Below are positions 1-8,371 of a stretch of 64,000 nt of DNA, piece by piece; the stretch's first letter is position 1; the number at the start of each line of letters is the position of its first letter. The stretch spans positions 434,001 through 498,000 of the forward strand of contig NZ_JAVRHL010000002.1 of NCBI RefSeq assembly GCF_031846565.1. The letters run 5' to 3'. Below the pieces are notes generated by a model. The model saw nothing but the letters and a program-made list of their open reading frames with translations, was not told the origin of the DNA and searched no databases. This stretch comes from Tropicimonas_B omnivorans. Lineage in GTDB: Bacteria; Pseudomonadota; Alphaproteobacteria; Rhodobacterales; Rhodobacteraceae. The position numbers and the translations under genes are program-made.

Positions 1-216
1 CACGTGCTCGGCGCCGGGTGTGAAGGAGGCGAGGATGACACGGTTCATGTTGTGGTCGTCGAACTCGGTCTCGACCCTGCCGCCCTCGATCTGCGTGTCC
101 CAGGTCAGGACGCTCTGCCCGATCCGGCTTTTCGGCGTGAGCCGGATCTGTTGCAGCCCGTAGCTTGCCGGGGCCCCGAACTCGTAGGACGTGGTATGTC
201 TGATCCTGAGGCGCAT
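1..216 (-). CDS. Transglutaminase-like protein, N-terminal part (cut by window edge)
   Basis: The 72 visible residues begin MRLRIRHTTSYEFGAPASYG and match the N-terminal beta-rich region of bacterial transglutaminase-like proteins. The catalytic Cys-His-Asp core lies beyond the window. The ATG at 216 sits 4 bases after the alpha-E stop codon, so the gene is the third member of the ATP-grasp/alpha-E operon. In this family context it is predicted to cleave or form isopeptide-type bonds in a peptide made by its neighbours; that role is inference. Confidence 0.8.
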   Translation of the reverse strand, partial: MRLRIRHTTSYEFGAPASYGLQQIRLTPKSRIGQSVLTWDTQIEGGRVETEFDDHNMNRVILASFTPGAEHV

Positions 217-220
217 CTGG

Positions 221-1162
221 TTACCCGTAGAAGCGGTATTCGGTTTCGATCTGCCGCCCGAGCGCCGCGTTCGTCTCGAGAAAATCGACGATGAACTCAT
301 GCAGACCGGCATCGAGGATGGACTGGATCGCTGTGGAGCCGAGCCGCCCGACGAGGCCGTCGGCATAATCGTGACAGGTCAGGCGATCGCCGTATTGCTG
401 CATGAGGTAGGACAGGTTCCCAGCGATGTTCTCGGCGCAGAAGATGAGCGAGCGCGGCATCTGCCGGTCGAGGATCAGGAATTCCGCGATCCCGGCGGAC
501 GAGATGTCCGGTCCGTTCAGCCAGCGATAGGCCCGCGCTCCGCCGACCGAGCGCAGGATGTTCTCCCACTGCACGTTGTCGAGGGCGGAGCCGATCTGGC
601 TCGCCGAGGGCAGAAGCACGTAATACTTGACGTCGAGGATACGTGCCGTGCTGTCCGCCCGTTCGAGAAACGTGCCGATGCGGGCGAAGTTGAAGACATC
701 GTTGCGCAGCATCGTTCCGTGGAGGGCGCCGCGCACGAGAGCGCTCTGCTTGCGGATGAGGGCGAGCACCTCGGGCAGGTCCCTGTCCTTCACCGGTTGC
801 GAGAGCGCCTGGCGGACCTCCATCCAGCACTCGTTCGTCGCCTCCCAGACCTCCCTAGACAGGGCGACCCGGACGAGGCGGGCATTGTTGCGCGCATTCT
901 CGATGGCGTTGAGGATGCAGGACTGGTTCGCGGGATCGCGCAGCAGGAAGTCGATGGCGTTCCCTTGCGTGAACTCCGAATGCCGCGCCTCGTAAGCCCT
1001 GCGGCAGCCCGCGGCATCGATGATGCCGGCCCACTCGTCCTCGGAACTCGACGGGCGCGTGAGTGCGATCCTGAAACCCGCCTCGATCAGGCGGGAAATG
1101 TTCTCGGACCGTTCGAGATAGCGGAACATCCAGTAGAGTCCGCCGGCTGTCTTGCCCAGCAT
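221..1162 (-). CDS. Alpha-E domain-containing protein (DUF403)
   Basis: A 313-residue soluble, mostly helical protein opening MLGKTAGGLYWMFRYLERSE, the signature start of alpha-E (DUF403) proteins. These are nearly always encoded beside circularly permuted ATP-grasp ligases and transglutaminase-like proteins. Full length for the family. It lies 4 bases downstream of the ATP-grasp stop and 4 bases upstream of the transglutaminase start, so the three genes are almost certainly cotranscribed. Its biochemical role is unknown; a scaffold or partner of the ligase is the usual proposal. Confidence 0.92.
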   Translation of the reverse strand: MLGKTAGGLYWMFRYLERSENISRLIEAGFRIALTRPSSSEDEWAGIIDAAGCRRAYEARHSEFTQGNAIDFLLRDPANQSCILNAIENARNNARLVRVALSREVWEATNECWMEVRQALSQPVKDRDLPEVLALIRKQSALVRGALHGTMLRNDVFNFARIGTFLERADSTARILDVKYYVLLPSASQIGSALDNVQWENILRSVGGARAYRWLNGPDISSAGIAEFLILDRQMPRSLIFCAENIAGNLSYLMQQYGDRLTCHDYADGLVGRLGSTAIQSILDAGLHEFIVDFLETNAALGRQIETEYRFYG

Positions 1163-1166
1163 GGCG

Positions 1167-2594
1167 TTACTCCTCCAGCACCCAGGTGTCCTTGGTCCCG
1201 CCGCCTTGGCTCGAATTGACCACGAGCGAGCCCTCCTTCAGCGCCACGCGGGTCAGTCCGCCCGGCGTGATGTCGATCCGGTCGGGGGAGACGAGAACGA
1301 ATGGGCGCAGGTCGACATGCCGCGGGGCGAGCCCCGCCTCGGACAGGATGGGCACGGTCGACAGCGCGAGCGTCGGCTGGGCGATGTAGTTTCCCGGCTT
1401 CGCCTGCAGTTTGGCGCGGAACGTCTCCAGCTCCTCCTTGGAGGCCGCCGGGCCGACCAGCATCCCGTAGCCCCCCGAGCCGTGGACCTCCTTGACGACG
1501 AGTTCGGACAGGTTGTCGAGCACGTAGGCGAGGCTCTCGGGATCGGAGCACCGATGCGTCGGCACGTTCTTCAGGATCGGCTTCTCGCCGGTATAGAACT
1601 CGACGATCTCGGGCATGTAGGAATAGATCGCCTTGTCGTCGGCGATGCCGGTTCCCGGGGCGTTGGCGATGGTGATGCCCCCCGCTCGGTAAATGTCCAT
1701 GATGCCCGGAACGCCGAGATAGCTGTCCGGACGGAAATTGAGCGGGTCCAGGAAATTGTCGTCCACCCGGCGATAGAGCACGTCGATCGGCGTGTACCCC
1801 CTCGTCGTGCGCATCGCGATGCGGCCATTGTCGACCCGCAGATCGTGGCCTTCCACCAGTTCGGCGCCCATGTGATCGGCCAGGAAGGAATGCTCGTAGT
1901 AGGCGGAGTTGTGGATGCCGGGCGTCAGCACCGCCACGCGCGGCTTTCCGGACGTTGCAGGCGGCGCGCAAGCGGCAAGGGAGCGACGGAGCCGCAGCGG
2001 ATAATCCTGGACGCTCTGCACCTTGATCGCGCCGAAGAGCTCCGGGAACATCTGCAGCATCGTCTCCCGGTTCTCCAGCATGTAGCTGACGCCGGAGGGC
2101 GTGCGGGCATTGTCCTCGAGAACGTAGAACTCGTCCGGCCCAGTGCGCACGAGGTCGACGCCGACGATGTGGGTATAGACACCGCCCGGGGGCGACACGC
2201 CGATCATCTTCGGCTCGAAAGCCTCGTTGTTCTCGATCAGGGATTGCGGCACCCGGCCGGCGCGGACGATCTCCTGCCGGTGGTAGATATCATGCAGGAA
2301 CGCGTTGATCGCGCGGACGCGCTGCTCGATGCCCTTCGTCAGGCGCGACCATTCGCGCCCCGAGAGGATGCGCGGGACGATGTCGAAGGGGATGAGCCGT
2401 TCGCTCGCTTCCGTCTCGCCGTAGACGTTGAAGGTGATGCCGGTGCGACGGAAGAAGCCTTCCGCCTCGCTCGCCTTCTTGCGCAGACGGGCGAGTTCCT
2501 CGGCCTCGTACCAATGGCTGTATCCGGCGTAGGCGGAGCGGGCACTGCCATCCGCCGCCAGCATCTCGTCGAAAAATTTCTGGCCGCTGTTCAT
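1167..2594 (-). CDS. Circularly permuted ATP-grasp type 2 family protein
   Basis: This 475-residue protein resembles the circularly permuted ATP-grasp family (DUF404/DUF407). Visible landmarks include SGVSYMLENRETMLQMFPEL (nucleotide-binding half), a central DNGRIAMRTTRGYTPIDVLY stretch, and KEVHGSGGYGMLVGP, a glycine-rich loop. ATP-grasp enzymes join a carboxylate to an amine through an acyl-phosphate, so a peptide or amide ligase role is likely. It heads the operon with alpha-E and transglutaminase genes. Length is normal for the family. The substrate is unknown. Confidence 0.93.
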   Translation of the reverse strand: MNSGQKFFDEMLAADGSARSAYAGYSHWYEAEELARLRKKASEAEGFFRRTGITFNVYGETEASERLIPFDIVPRILSGREWSRLTKGIEQRVRAINAFLHDIYHRQEIVRAGRVPQSLIENNEAFEPKMIGVSPPGGVYTHIVGVDLVRTGPDEFYVLEDNARTPSGVSYMLENRETMLQMFPELFGAIKVQSVQDYPLRLRRSLAACAPPATSGKPRVAVLTPGIHNSAYYEHSFLADHMGAELVEGHDLRVDNGRIAMRTTRGYTPIDVLYRRVDDNFLDPLNFRPDSYLGVPGIMDIYRAGGITIANAPGTGIADDKAIYSYMPEIVEFYTGEKPILKNVPTHRCSDPESLAYVLDNLSELVVKEVHGSGGYGMLVGPAASKEELETFRAKLQAKPGNYIAQPTLALSTVPILSEAGLAPRHVDLRPFVLVSPDRIDITPGGLTRVALKEGSLVVNSSQGGGTKDTWVLEE

Positions 2595-2771
2595 GGGTTA
2601 GCAGAATGGCGCCGCTGTAACGTAAGTCAAGCAGCCGTGAGGTGAACGTGAGGCGCGCTGCGCAACCGGCGCCCCGGCAGGGGGAGCATTCCCCGGTCCG
2701 GACGCCTGTTCTCCATGGCTTGCGCACCACGATCCCGTGGTCCCCCGCACCCCGCACATGACGCCGCGGCA

Positions 2772-3218
2772 TCAGCTCCCGTCGGTGTCCATCCAGATGG
2801 TCACCGGCCCGTCATTGACCAGCGAGACGGCCATATCCGCTCCGAACCGCCCCTTGGCGACCTCGATGCCGGCGGCCCTCAGCGCCTCCGCGAAAGAGAG
2901 GTAGAGCGCCTCGCCCTCCTCCGGCGGCGCGGCGGCGGAGAACCCCGGCCGATTGCCGCGGCTGGTATCGGCTGCGAGCGTGAACTGCGACACGACCAGC
3001 GCCGCGCCGCCCGCATCGAGGAGGGAGCGGTTCATCCGCCCGTCCTCGTCGCGGAAGATGCGCAGTTTCGCGATCTTCGCGGCCAGCGCCCGACCGGTCG
3101 CCTCGGTATCCCCCCGCATGGCACAGATCAGGATGACGACGCCCGGCCCGATCTGTCCGATCGTCTCGCCGTCCACGGCAACTGCGGCTTCCGTGGCGCG
3201 CTGGATCAGGGCCCTCAT
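2772..3218 (-). CDS. dtd: D-aminoacyl-tRNA deacylase
   Basis: This 148-residue protein is full length for DTD. It carries both signature motifs: SQFT at residues 77-80 and NDGPVT around 135-140 (the cross-subunit GP motif that admits only D-aminoacyl groups). It hydrolyses D-aminoacyl-tRNA and glycyl-tRNA-Ala in the cytoplasm, recycling the tRNA. Its start overlaps the stop of the upstream PfkB kinase gene by 4 bases (ATGA), so the two are translationally coupled. Confidence 0.96.
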   Translation of the reverse strand: MRALIQRATEAAVAVDGETIGQIGPGVVILICAMRGDTEATGRALAAKIAKLRIFRDEDGRMNRSLLDAGGAALVVSQFTLAADTSRGNRPGFSAAAPPEEGEALYLSFAEALRAAGIEVAKGRFGADMAVSLVNDGPVTIWMDTDGS

Positions 3219-4144
3219 GCCAGCTCGTCCGCCCAGGGGGGATTGGCGCCTGCGCGGGAGACGGTGATCGCCGCCGCTCGCGCTCCGAGGCGCAGGGCGG
3301 ACAGAAGGTCGTCCGTCGGGATCCGCTTGAGCGCGCCGGGCGACAGCCGCCCCGCCTTGTGAAGCCCCGCCAAGAGCCCTGCGTTGAACGTGTCACCGGC
3401 GCCCACCGTGTCCACCACCTGGGCCCGGTCCGCGAGGACGAGGTGTTCCTGTCCCGGAAGATACGCCGTGACACCCTTCGAGCCCTGGGTGACGCAGACG
3501 AGATCCGGGCCGAGCGCCAGCATCTGCTCCGCCCGCGTCGCGATGTCGCCGGGGCCGAGGATCCATTCGAGATCCTCGTCCGAGACCTTCACCGCATCCG
3601 CCGAGGCGATCATGCGAAAGACGCGGTCCCGGAACGGGCGCTCCTCCTTGATGAAACTCTGCCGGATATTCGGGTCCAGCATCACCAGTCGCTTTCCAGA
3701 TTCCCGCTTCGCGAGGGCCTCGTACGCCCCGCCGCACGGCTCCGGCACGAGGGAGATGCCGCCGACGAAGACCGCATCCACGCCCTCCATCTTCCTCGCC
3801 CCCGGAAGGTCCCGCTGGCGGATCTGCCGCGCGGCGGAGGCCTCGTCGTAGAAGGCGTAGCGCGCCTGTCCGTCCACGAGCTCGACGAAGGCCAGCGTCG
3901 TCGGCCGGTCCGAGCGGAGGGCGGGGGCGGCGTCCACCCCGCTCGCCTCGAGGGCGGCCATGAGCCGGGTGCCGAACAGATCGCGGGAGATGCCGCAGAA
4001 GAAGCGCACAGGGATGCCGAGCCGGCCGAGCGCGATGGCGGTGTTGAAGACGGCCCCGCCCGGAACCGGCGCGAAGGCGTCCTCGCCTGCGGTGCTCGTC
4101 CGCGGCAGCATGTCGATCAGGGCCTCGCCCGCGCAGAGGATCAT
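3215..4144 (-). CDS. PfkB-family sugar kinase (fructokinase-like)
   Basis: This 309-residue ribokinase-fold kinase has the N-terminal PfkB signature (PGGAVFNTAIALGRLG, about 28-43) and the C-terminal DTVGAGDTFNAG signature, with catalytic Asp251. It should phosphorylate a sugar using ATP. Fructose is the commonest substrate of close relatives, but the sequence does not fix it. The start ATG follows a gap of about 50 bases from the leftward membrane protein gene, and its stop overlaps dtd by 4 bases. Confidence 0.88.
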   Translation of the reverse strand: MILCAGEALIDMLPRTSTAGEDAFAPVPGGAVFNTAIALGRLGIPVRFFCGISRDLFGTRLMAALEASGVDAAPALRSDRPTTLAFVELVDGQARYAFYDEASAARQIRQRDLPGARKMEGVDAVFVGGISLVPEPCGGAYEALAKRESGKRLVMLDPNIRQSFIKEERPFRDRVFRMIASADAVKVSDEDLEWILGPGDIATRAEQMLALGPDLVCVTQGSKGVTAYLPGQEHLVLADRAQVVDTVGAGDTFNAGLLAGLHKAGRLSPGALKRIPTDDLLSALRLGARAAAITVSRAGANPPWADELA

Positions 4145-4194
4145 CGCATCACCCTTTTGGTACTCGCGCAGTCGCGATTAGCGAAGGCGGGCCC

Positions 4195-4872
4195 CTACGG
4201 CAAGGCGCGCGTCTTGGGCGGAACGCGCGGGATCGCGAACGCCACCATCAGCGAGGCCACGAGAAGCTCGCCCCCGTCCTCGACGGCGGCGAGGATGATG
4301 GCCGCCGCGCTGTCGTCCATCCCGCCGCGCGCGGCCACGACATGGGCCATGTCGCCGAGGATGCCGAAGACGGCGAGAAGTCCGATCAGGCCCGTCAGGA
4401 TCAGGCCGAACCGGCGCCCCTCCGGCCCGTCACGGCGCCAGCCGCGGAAGAGCAGAAGCGCCGCGATCACGCCCCAGACCGCCCAGATCATCAACTCGCC
4501 GTTATCCTCCACCCGCAGACCCGGCAGCGCCGGAACGCCGAGGCCGGTCGCGACCCATTCGCCGACCCGCTCGTGCAGCTCCAGCGAGTCGTCGAAAAGG
4601 ATGATCAGGAAGATGTAGCCGAAGGATCTCGTCATCTCGCCGGCGCCGCGCTTCGCCGCGATCAGGAGCGCAACGGCCGCGGCCAGCCACTTGGCGTAGA
4701 TGTAGGACGACGCGATGCTGTCCTGCTTCTCGATATCGAGGAGGTTCGGAAGGTCCCCGCCGTTGCGGAAGGCGACGATCAGGAAGACTGCGATAAGGGC
4801 GATATCCGCCGCGAGAAGCAGCGTGGCCCACTTCGCGGAAAAGCGGGAACGAAAGGGGGCGGCAGGCGCCAT
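4195..4872 (-). CDS. Multi-pass membrane protein of unknown function
   Basis: A 225-residue protein with about six hydrophobic segments (near 16-36, 55-73, 82-95, 125-143, 155-175 and 205-218). Charged or metal-capable residues sit at membrane edges: DDSLELHE follows segment 3, GDMAHVV follows segment 5, and EDGGE precedes segment 6. I do not recognise a named family. The pattern of acidic and His residues suggests a metal site or intramembrane enzyme, but that is inference. It is followed closely by the PfkB gene. Confidence 0.8.
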   Translation of the reverse strand: MAPAAPFRSRFSAKWATLLLAADIALIAVFLIVAFRNGGDLPNLLDIEKQDSIASSYIYAKWLAAAVALLIAAKRGAGEMTRSFGYIFLIILFDDSLELHERVGEWVATGLGVPALPGLRVEDNGELMIWAVWGVIAALLLFRGWRRDGPEGRRFGLILTGLIGLLAVFGILGDMAHVVAARGGMDDSAAAIILAAVEDGGELLVASLMVAFAIPRVPPKTRALP

Positions 4873-5009
4873 GGAGCTCTCCGGGCGGGTAGTGTCATGA
4901 AACTGTTACCCGCCTTACCTGAGCGCCTCCGACCGGCCGGGCAAGCCCCGGCGCGGCATCCGCGGCAGGGGGCGTGACCGATCCGCCCCACCTTCGCCCC
5001 TCTCCCGGC

Positions 5010-6152
5010 TCAGCCGTACGTCCCGTAGAAGTAAGCGAAAACGCCGGCGAGGATCGCGGCCACGAGGACGGCGAATGCGATCTTCCACTTCGACCACGGC
5101 CGCTCGCCCTTCACCTCTCCCGTGCGGCCGTTGACCACGAACCGGAAGGACTCGCCGCGGAACTTGTAGGCAGCGAGCCAGACGGGCAGCAGGATGTGCT
5201 TGAACGTCACCTGCCGATGCTCGGTCGACAGGCCGGAGATCCGCTGGTGGTCCCCGCCGATGTCGCTCCGGATATCGCCCCGGATCACCGTCTCCATCTT
5301 GCCCTTCGCGACACCGAACCCCTCTTCGATCGGGACCGAGTATCCCTCTGCCCGGAACCCGGCGAGATAGGCCGGAAGATAGGTCCTGAGTGCCCCCAGA
5401 TCCCACGGCTCGAGCGCGTCCGTATGCTCCACCGGCAGGGATCGCGAGGCGACCACGAGCACGTCGTCGAAAGCGCGGGAGACATGGCCCGAGACCGACC
5501 GCCAGCGCGTCTTGCGCACCCGCACGGTCTCCGTCTTGCCGTTGCGGACGCGCCGCTCGGTGGTCCAGTAATCGTCCCCCCGCTGGCCGGAATACCGGGT
5601 CGCGGTGGCCGCATCGAACGTCCAGTAGGGCACGTAGATCCCCTGCATCCGGCGCCCCTTGCGGGCGTAGTCCCGCAGCCCGTTCGGCGCGAACCACAGG
5701 CCGCCGAGCCAGTCGGTCATGTGCCGCCGCGCCGCCTCCTCGGTGACCTTGAAGGGCAGGACGGCGGATGGCCGGACATGCCGGTGCGCCGCGGCGCCCG
5801 CCACGAGGGGGGAGCCGCAGAACGGACATTCCCGCGCCGTCCCGGCCTCACCCAGTTCGACATTCGCCCCGCAACTGTCGCAATGGACGGTGCGGGTCGT
5901 CTCCATCTGCGCCTCCGGCAGGCCGCCCCGCGCGGCCTCGGCGAAGTCGAGCTCGCGCAGCGCCTCGGCCAGCCGCGCCCCGCCCGGCGCCTCGATCGCC
6001 TCCTCGTGTCCGCAATGGTCACACAGAAGCTCCATCCCGCCAGGACGGAAGCGCATGTCCGAGCCGCAGGCGGGGCAGGGGAAGCGATGCTTCTCGATCC
6101 CTCCGGGGGCCGCTTCGTCTGTGGCGGGCGCTGGCGGCAGGGGAGGCGGCAC
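5010..6152 (-). CDS. Zinc-ribbon membrane-anchored protein, SPFH partner
   Basis: About 380 residues from the chosen GTG at 6152, which has a GGAGA ribosome-binding site 6 bases upstream; open frame continues further but only into a palindrome. Two zinc ribbons are visible: CPACGSDMRF...CDHCGHEE and CDSCGANVEL...CPFCGSPL. A long beta-rich domain follows, and a C-terminal transmembrane segment (IAFAVLVAAILAGVFAYFYG) ends the protein. Proteins of this type are commonly encoded near SPFH/GYF proteins, as here (one gene away). Function unknown; metal binding by the eight Cys is likely. Confidence 0.82.
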   Translation of the reverse strand: MPPPLPPAPATDEAAPGGIEKHRFPCPACGSDMRFRPGGMELLCDHCGHEEAIEAPGGARLAEALRELDFAEAARGGLPEAQMETTRTVHCDSCGANVELGEAGTARECPFCGSPLVAGAAAHRHVRPSAVLPFKVTEEAARRHMTDWLGGLWFAPNGLRDYARKGRRMQGIYVPYWTFDAATATRYSGQRGDDYWTTERRVRNGKTETVRVRKTRWRSVSGHVSRAFDDVLVVASRSLPVEHTDALEPWDLGALRTYLPAYLAGFRAEGYSVPIEEGFGVAKGKMETVIRGDIRSDIGGDHQRISGLSTEHRQVTFKHILLPVWLAAYKFRGESFRFVVNGRTGEVKGERPWSKWKIAFAVLVAAILAGVFAYFYGTYG

Positions 6153-6280
6153 GTGAATTCTCCGGCGGTTCGGGTCTGCGGCATACGAGGGCGGCATACG
6201 GGCGCGGCCTGCGGGCGCGCAAGTCCGATCGAGGGCGCGGTCCGCGGCGCGGGGGGAGTGTTCCCGCCAGCCGCGCAGCG

Positions 6281-6352
6281 CGTCAAGCCGCCCGGCGCGC
6301 ATCGGCGGCAATCATCCGGTGCCGCCGATGCGCGCCGGGCAACTGCTTGACG
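6281..6352. repeat. Large perfect palindrome between divergent genes
   Basis: A 20-base arm at 6291-6310 (CCCGGCGCGCATCGGCGGCA) is repeated exactly inverted at 6320-6339, with a 9-base loop. Outside it, CGTCAAG at 6281-6287 pairs with CTTGACG at 6346-6352 across short bulges. It lies upstream of both flanking genes, so it is not a normal terminator for either. There is no T-tract. Confidence 0.85.
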
Positions 6353-6404
6353 GCGCGCCTCCCCCCGGCCCATCTGGCCGCCGATCCCAGACCAGGCCAT
6401 CGTC

Positions 6405-6953
6405 ATGCTCCGTCTCTGCCTCGCGCTTCTCCTCCTGCCGATCCCAGCCGCGGCGGACATGGCCTACTGGACATTCGACTGGGAGGGGGCCGGCGACTGG
6501 CGGCTCGAGGGCGCGATGTCCTACCCCGAGCAGGACGGCGAGCTCGTCACGGGCGCTGACGTTTCCTGCTTCGCCATCCGCGGGTTCGCCGGGGAGGAGG
6601 AGGTCGGCCGCTGGGGCCTCGGCGATCTGACGCCGGACACGACCTGGCGCCTCACCTTTGACCCGGGCGCCGGAGCCTTCGTCGTCGAGGGCGAGGGGAT
6701 CCGGATGCCGCAGGCCTGGAACATGGACGGGTACGGCACCGATTGCGGGCCGGGCGGTTTCGGATTTAACATCGGCAATGCAGCGCAGGATCTCTGCCTC
6801 GACGGCCGTCTGGTCACCGAAAGCCAGCGTCGGCCACAGACGCCGTTTCCAGCGCTGCGCGCCGATGCTCCGATCGACTTCCCGGAGGGCGCGTGCCGCG
6901 CCGCGCCCCTCCTGTCGATGCTGGCTCCCGAGCCCCGGTCCGCTCTCCGCTAG
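6405..6953 (+). CDS. Small secreted protein, unknown function
   Basis: This 182-residue protein starts with a clear signal peptide (MLRLCLALLLLPIPAAADM, cleavage near AAA-D). The mature part is rich in Trp, Gly and acidic residues. It has four Cys (in VSCFAIR, TDCGPG, DLCLDG and GACRAA) that could form two disulfides in the periplasm. I do not recognise the family. It stands alone between two convergent or divergent leftward genes and follows the palindrome upstream. Confidence 0.75.
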   Translation: MLRLCLALLLLPIPAAADMAYWTFDWEGAGDWRLEGAMSYPEQDGELVTGADVSCFAIRGFAGEEEVGRWGLGDLTPDTTWRLTFDPGAGAFVVEGEGIRMPQAWNMDGYGTDCGPGGFGFNIGNAAQDLCLDGRLVTESQRRPQTPFPALRADAPIDFPEGACRAAPLLSMLAPEPRSALR

Positions 6954-6994
6954 GCATCAGGGGCGGCGCGCGCCGCTCTCTTCTCCCCGGCGCC

Positions 6995-8206
6995 TCAGCC
7001 CGCAGCAGGCGGCGGTGGCGGTGGGGGCGGTGGCATGACGGTGAAGAGCTGCGCCAGTTCGGCCACGTCGTCCGCCGGCATCCAGCCATCCTGCCCGGCG
7101 GTCCAGACCAGCGTGGCACGGGTGAGGCCGCCGTCCTGCGCCATCCGCCCGAGACGGGCCTTGCTGTAGGGGCCGTGGGTCTGCCCGTTCTCGGCGATAT
7201 GCCAGACCTTCTCCACCGGGGGAGGCGGTGGCGGTGCGGCCTGCGCGGGGGGCTGATGCGCCTCCTGATGGGCGTGCGTACCGCCATGACCGCCTGCCTG
7301 TCCCTGCGACGATTGCGGTATGGCGCCCCAGGGTCCGCGGGCCATGCCGCCCGGCTGCCCCATGATCATGTTCCCCATGGACATCCCCATGCCCATGCCG
7401 AGACCGGCGCCCATGCCGCCACCGCCGCCGGGATTGCGCGCGGCCTGCTCCATCGCCTCGGCGGCCTGGTACTGGGTGTACCGCCCGAGATCACCGACGA
7501 CGCCCATGGACGTCCGCTTGTCGAGCGCCTTCTCGACGGCGGGCGGAAGCGAGATGTTCTCGATGTAGAATTCGGGCAGGATCAGGCCGTACTCGGCCAG
7601 CACCTTGGAGACTTCCGTGGCGATGATCTTGCCCATGTCCGAGGTATTCGCGGCCATGTCGAGGACCGGGATGCCGGAGGCCGCCATCACCTGGCTCGCC
7701 TGCTGGACGATGATGTTGCGGATCTGGAAGCTGATCTCGTCCATGGTGAACTCGCCGTCGGTGCCGACGATCTCGCTCATGAACAGGCCGGGATCCGTGA
7801 CCTTGATGGCGTAGGTCCCGAAGGCGCGGATCCGCGTCGGCCCGAATTCGGGATCGCGCAGCATCACCGGGTTCTTGGTGCCCCACTTCAGATCGGTGAA
7901 GCGGTTCGTCGAGACGAAGTAGACCTCCGCCTTGAACGGCGACTTGAAGCCGTGGGACCAGTGCTGGAGCGTGGTCATGATCGGCATGTTGTTGGTCTCG
8001 AGCATGTAGAGACCGGGGCTGAAGACGTCCGCAAGCTGCCCTTCGTGCACGAACACCGCCGACTGGCCCTCCCGGACGGTGAGCTTGGCGCCGTACTTGA
8101 TCTCGTGCCCCTCGCGCTCGAACCGCCAGACCAGCGTGTCGCGGGTGTCGCTGGTCCAGTGGATGACGTCGATGAACTGGCCGGACAGGAAGTCGAAAAT
8201 GCCCAT
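6995..8206 (-). CDS. SPFH/Band 7 protein with C-terminal GYF_2 domain
   Basis: About 403 residues from ATG 8206 (MGIFDFLSGQFIDVIHW); open frame runs to 8299 but the family start is here. Residues about 1-290 form the SPFH/Band 7 domain. A Gly/Met-rich linker (MGAGLGMGMGMSMGNMIMG) and a Pro/His-rich stretch follow. A GYF_2-type domain (VWHIAENGQTHGPYSKARLG) and a final nine-proline tail end the protein. SPFH proteins assemble membrane-associated oligomers; GYF_2 domains bind proline-rich peptides, possibly its own tail. Same strand as the zinc-ribbon gene, separated by the small secreted protein. Confidence 0.9.
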   Translation of the reverse strand: MGIFDFLSGQFIDVIHWTSDTRDTLVWRFEREGHEIKYGAKLTVREGQSAVFVHEGQLADVFSPGLYMLETNNMPIMTTLQHWSHGFKSPFKAEVYFVSTNRFTDLKWGTKNPVMLRDPEFGPTRIRAFGTYAIKVTDPGLFMSEIVGTDGEFTMDEISFQIRNIIVQQASQVMAASGIPVLDMAANTSDMGKIIATEVSKVLAEYGLILPEFYIENISLPPAVEKALDKRTSMGVVGDLGRYTQYQAAEAMEQAARNPGGGGGMGAGLGMGMGMSMGNMIMGQPGGMARGPWGAIPQSSQGQAGGHGGTHAHQEAHQPPAQAAPPPPPPVEKVWHIAENGQTHGPYSKARLGRMAQDGGLTRATLVWTAGQDGWMPADDVAELAQLFTVMPPPPPPPPPAAG

Positions 8207-8371
8207 GGGATGCGATCCGTCTCGTGACGTGGTTGTCAGGTGTGCCCGGGTACGGGCGCGCTGCGGCAAGTATATCCTCAAAAGGGGACCTTGCGCCACT
8301 CGCGAAGGGCAAAGCCTGCGGGCCGCGGTCTTCTTCTGGGGTGTGTGGTCAGGGACGGTGAGCGGGGCGGC

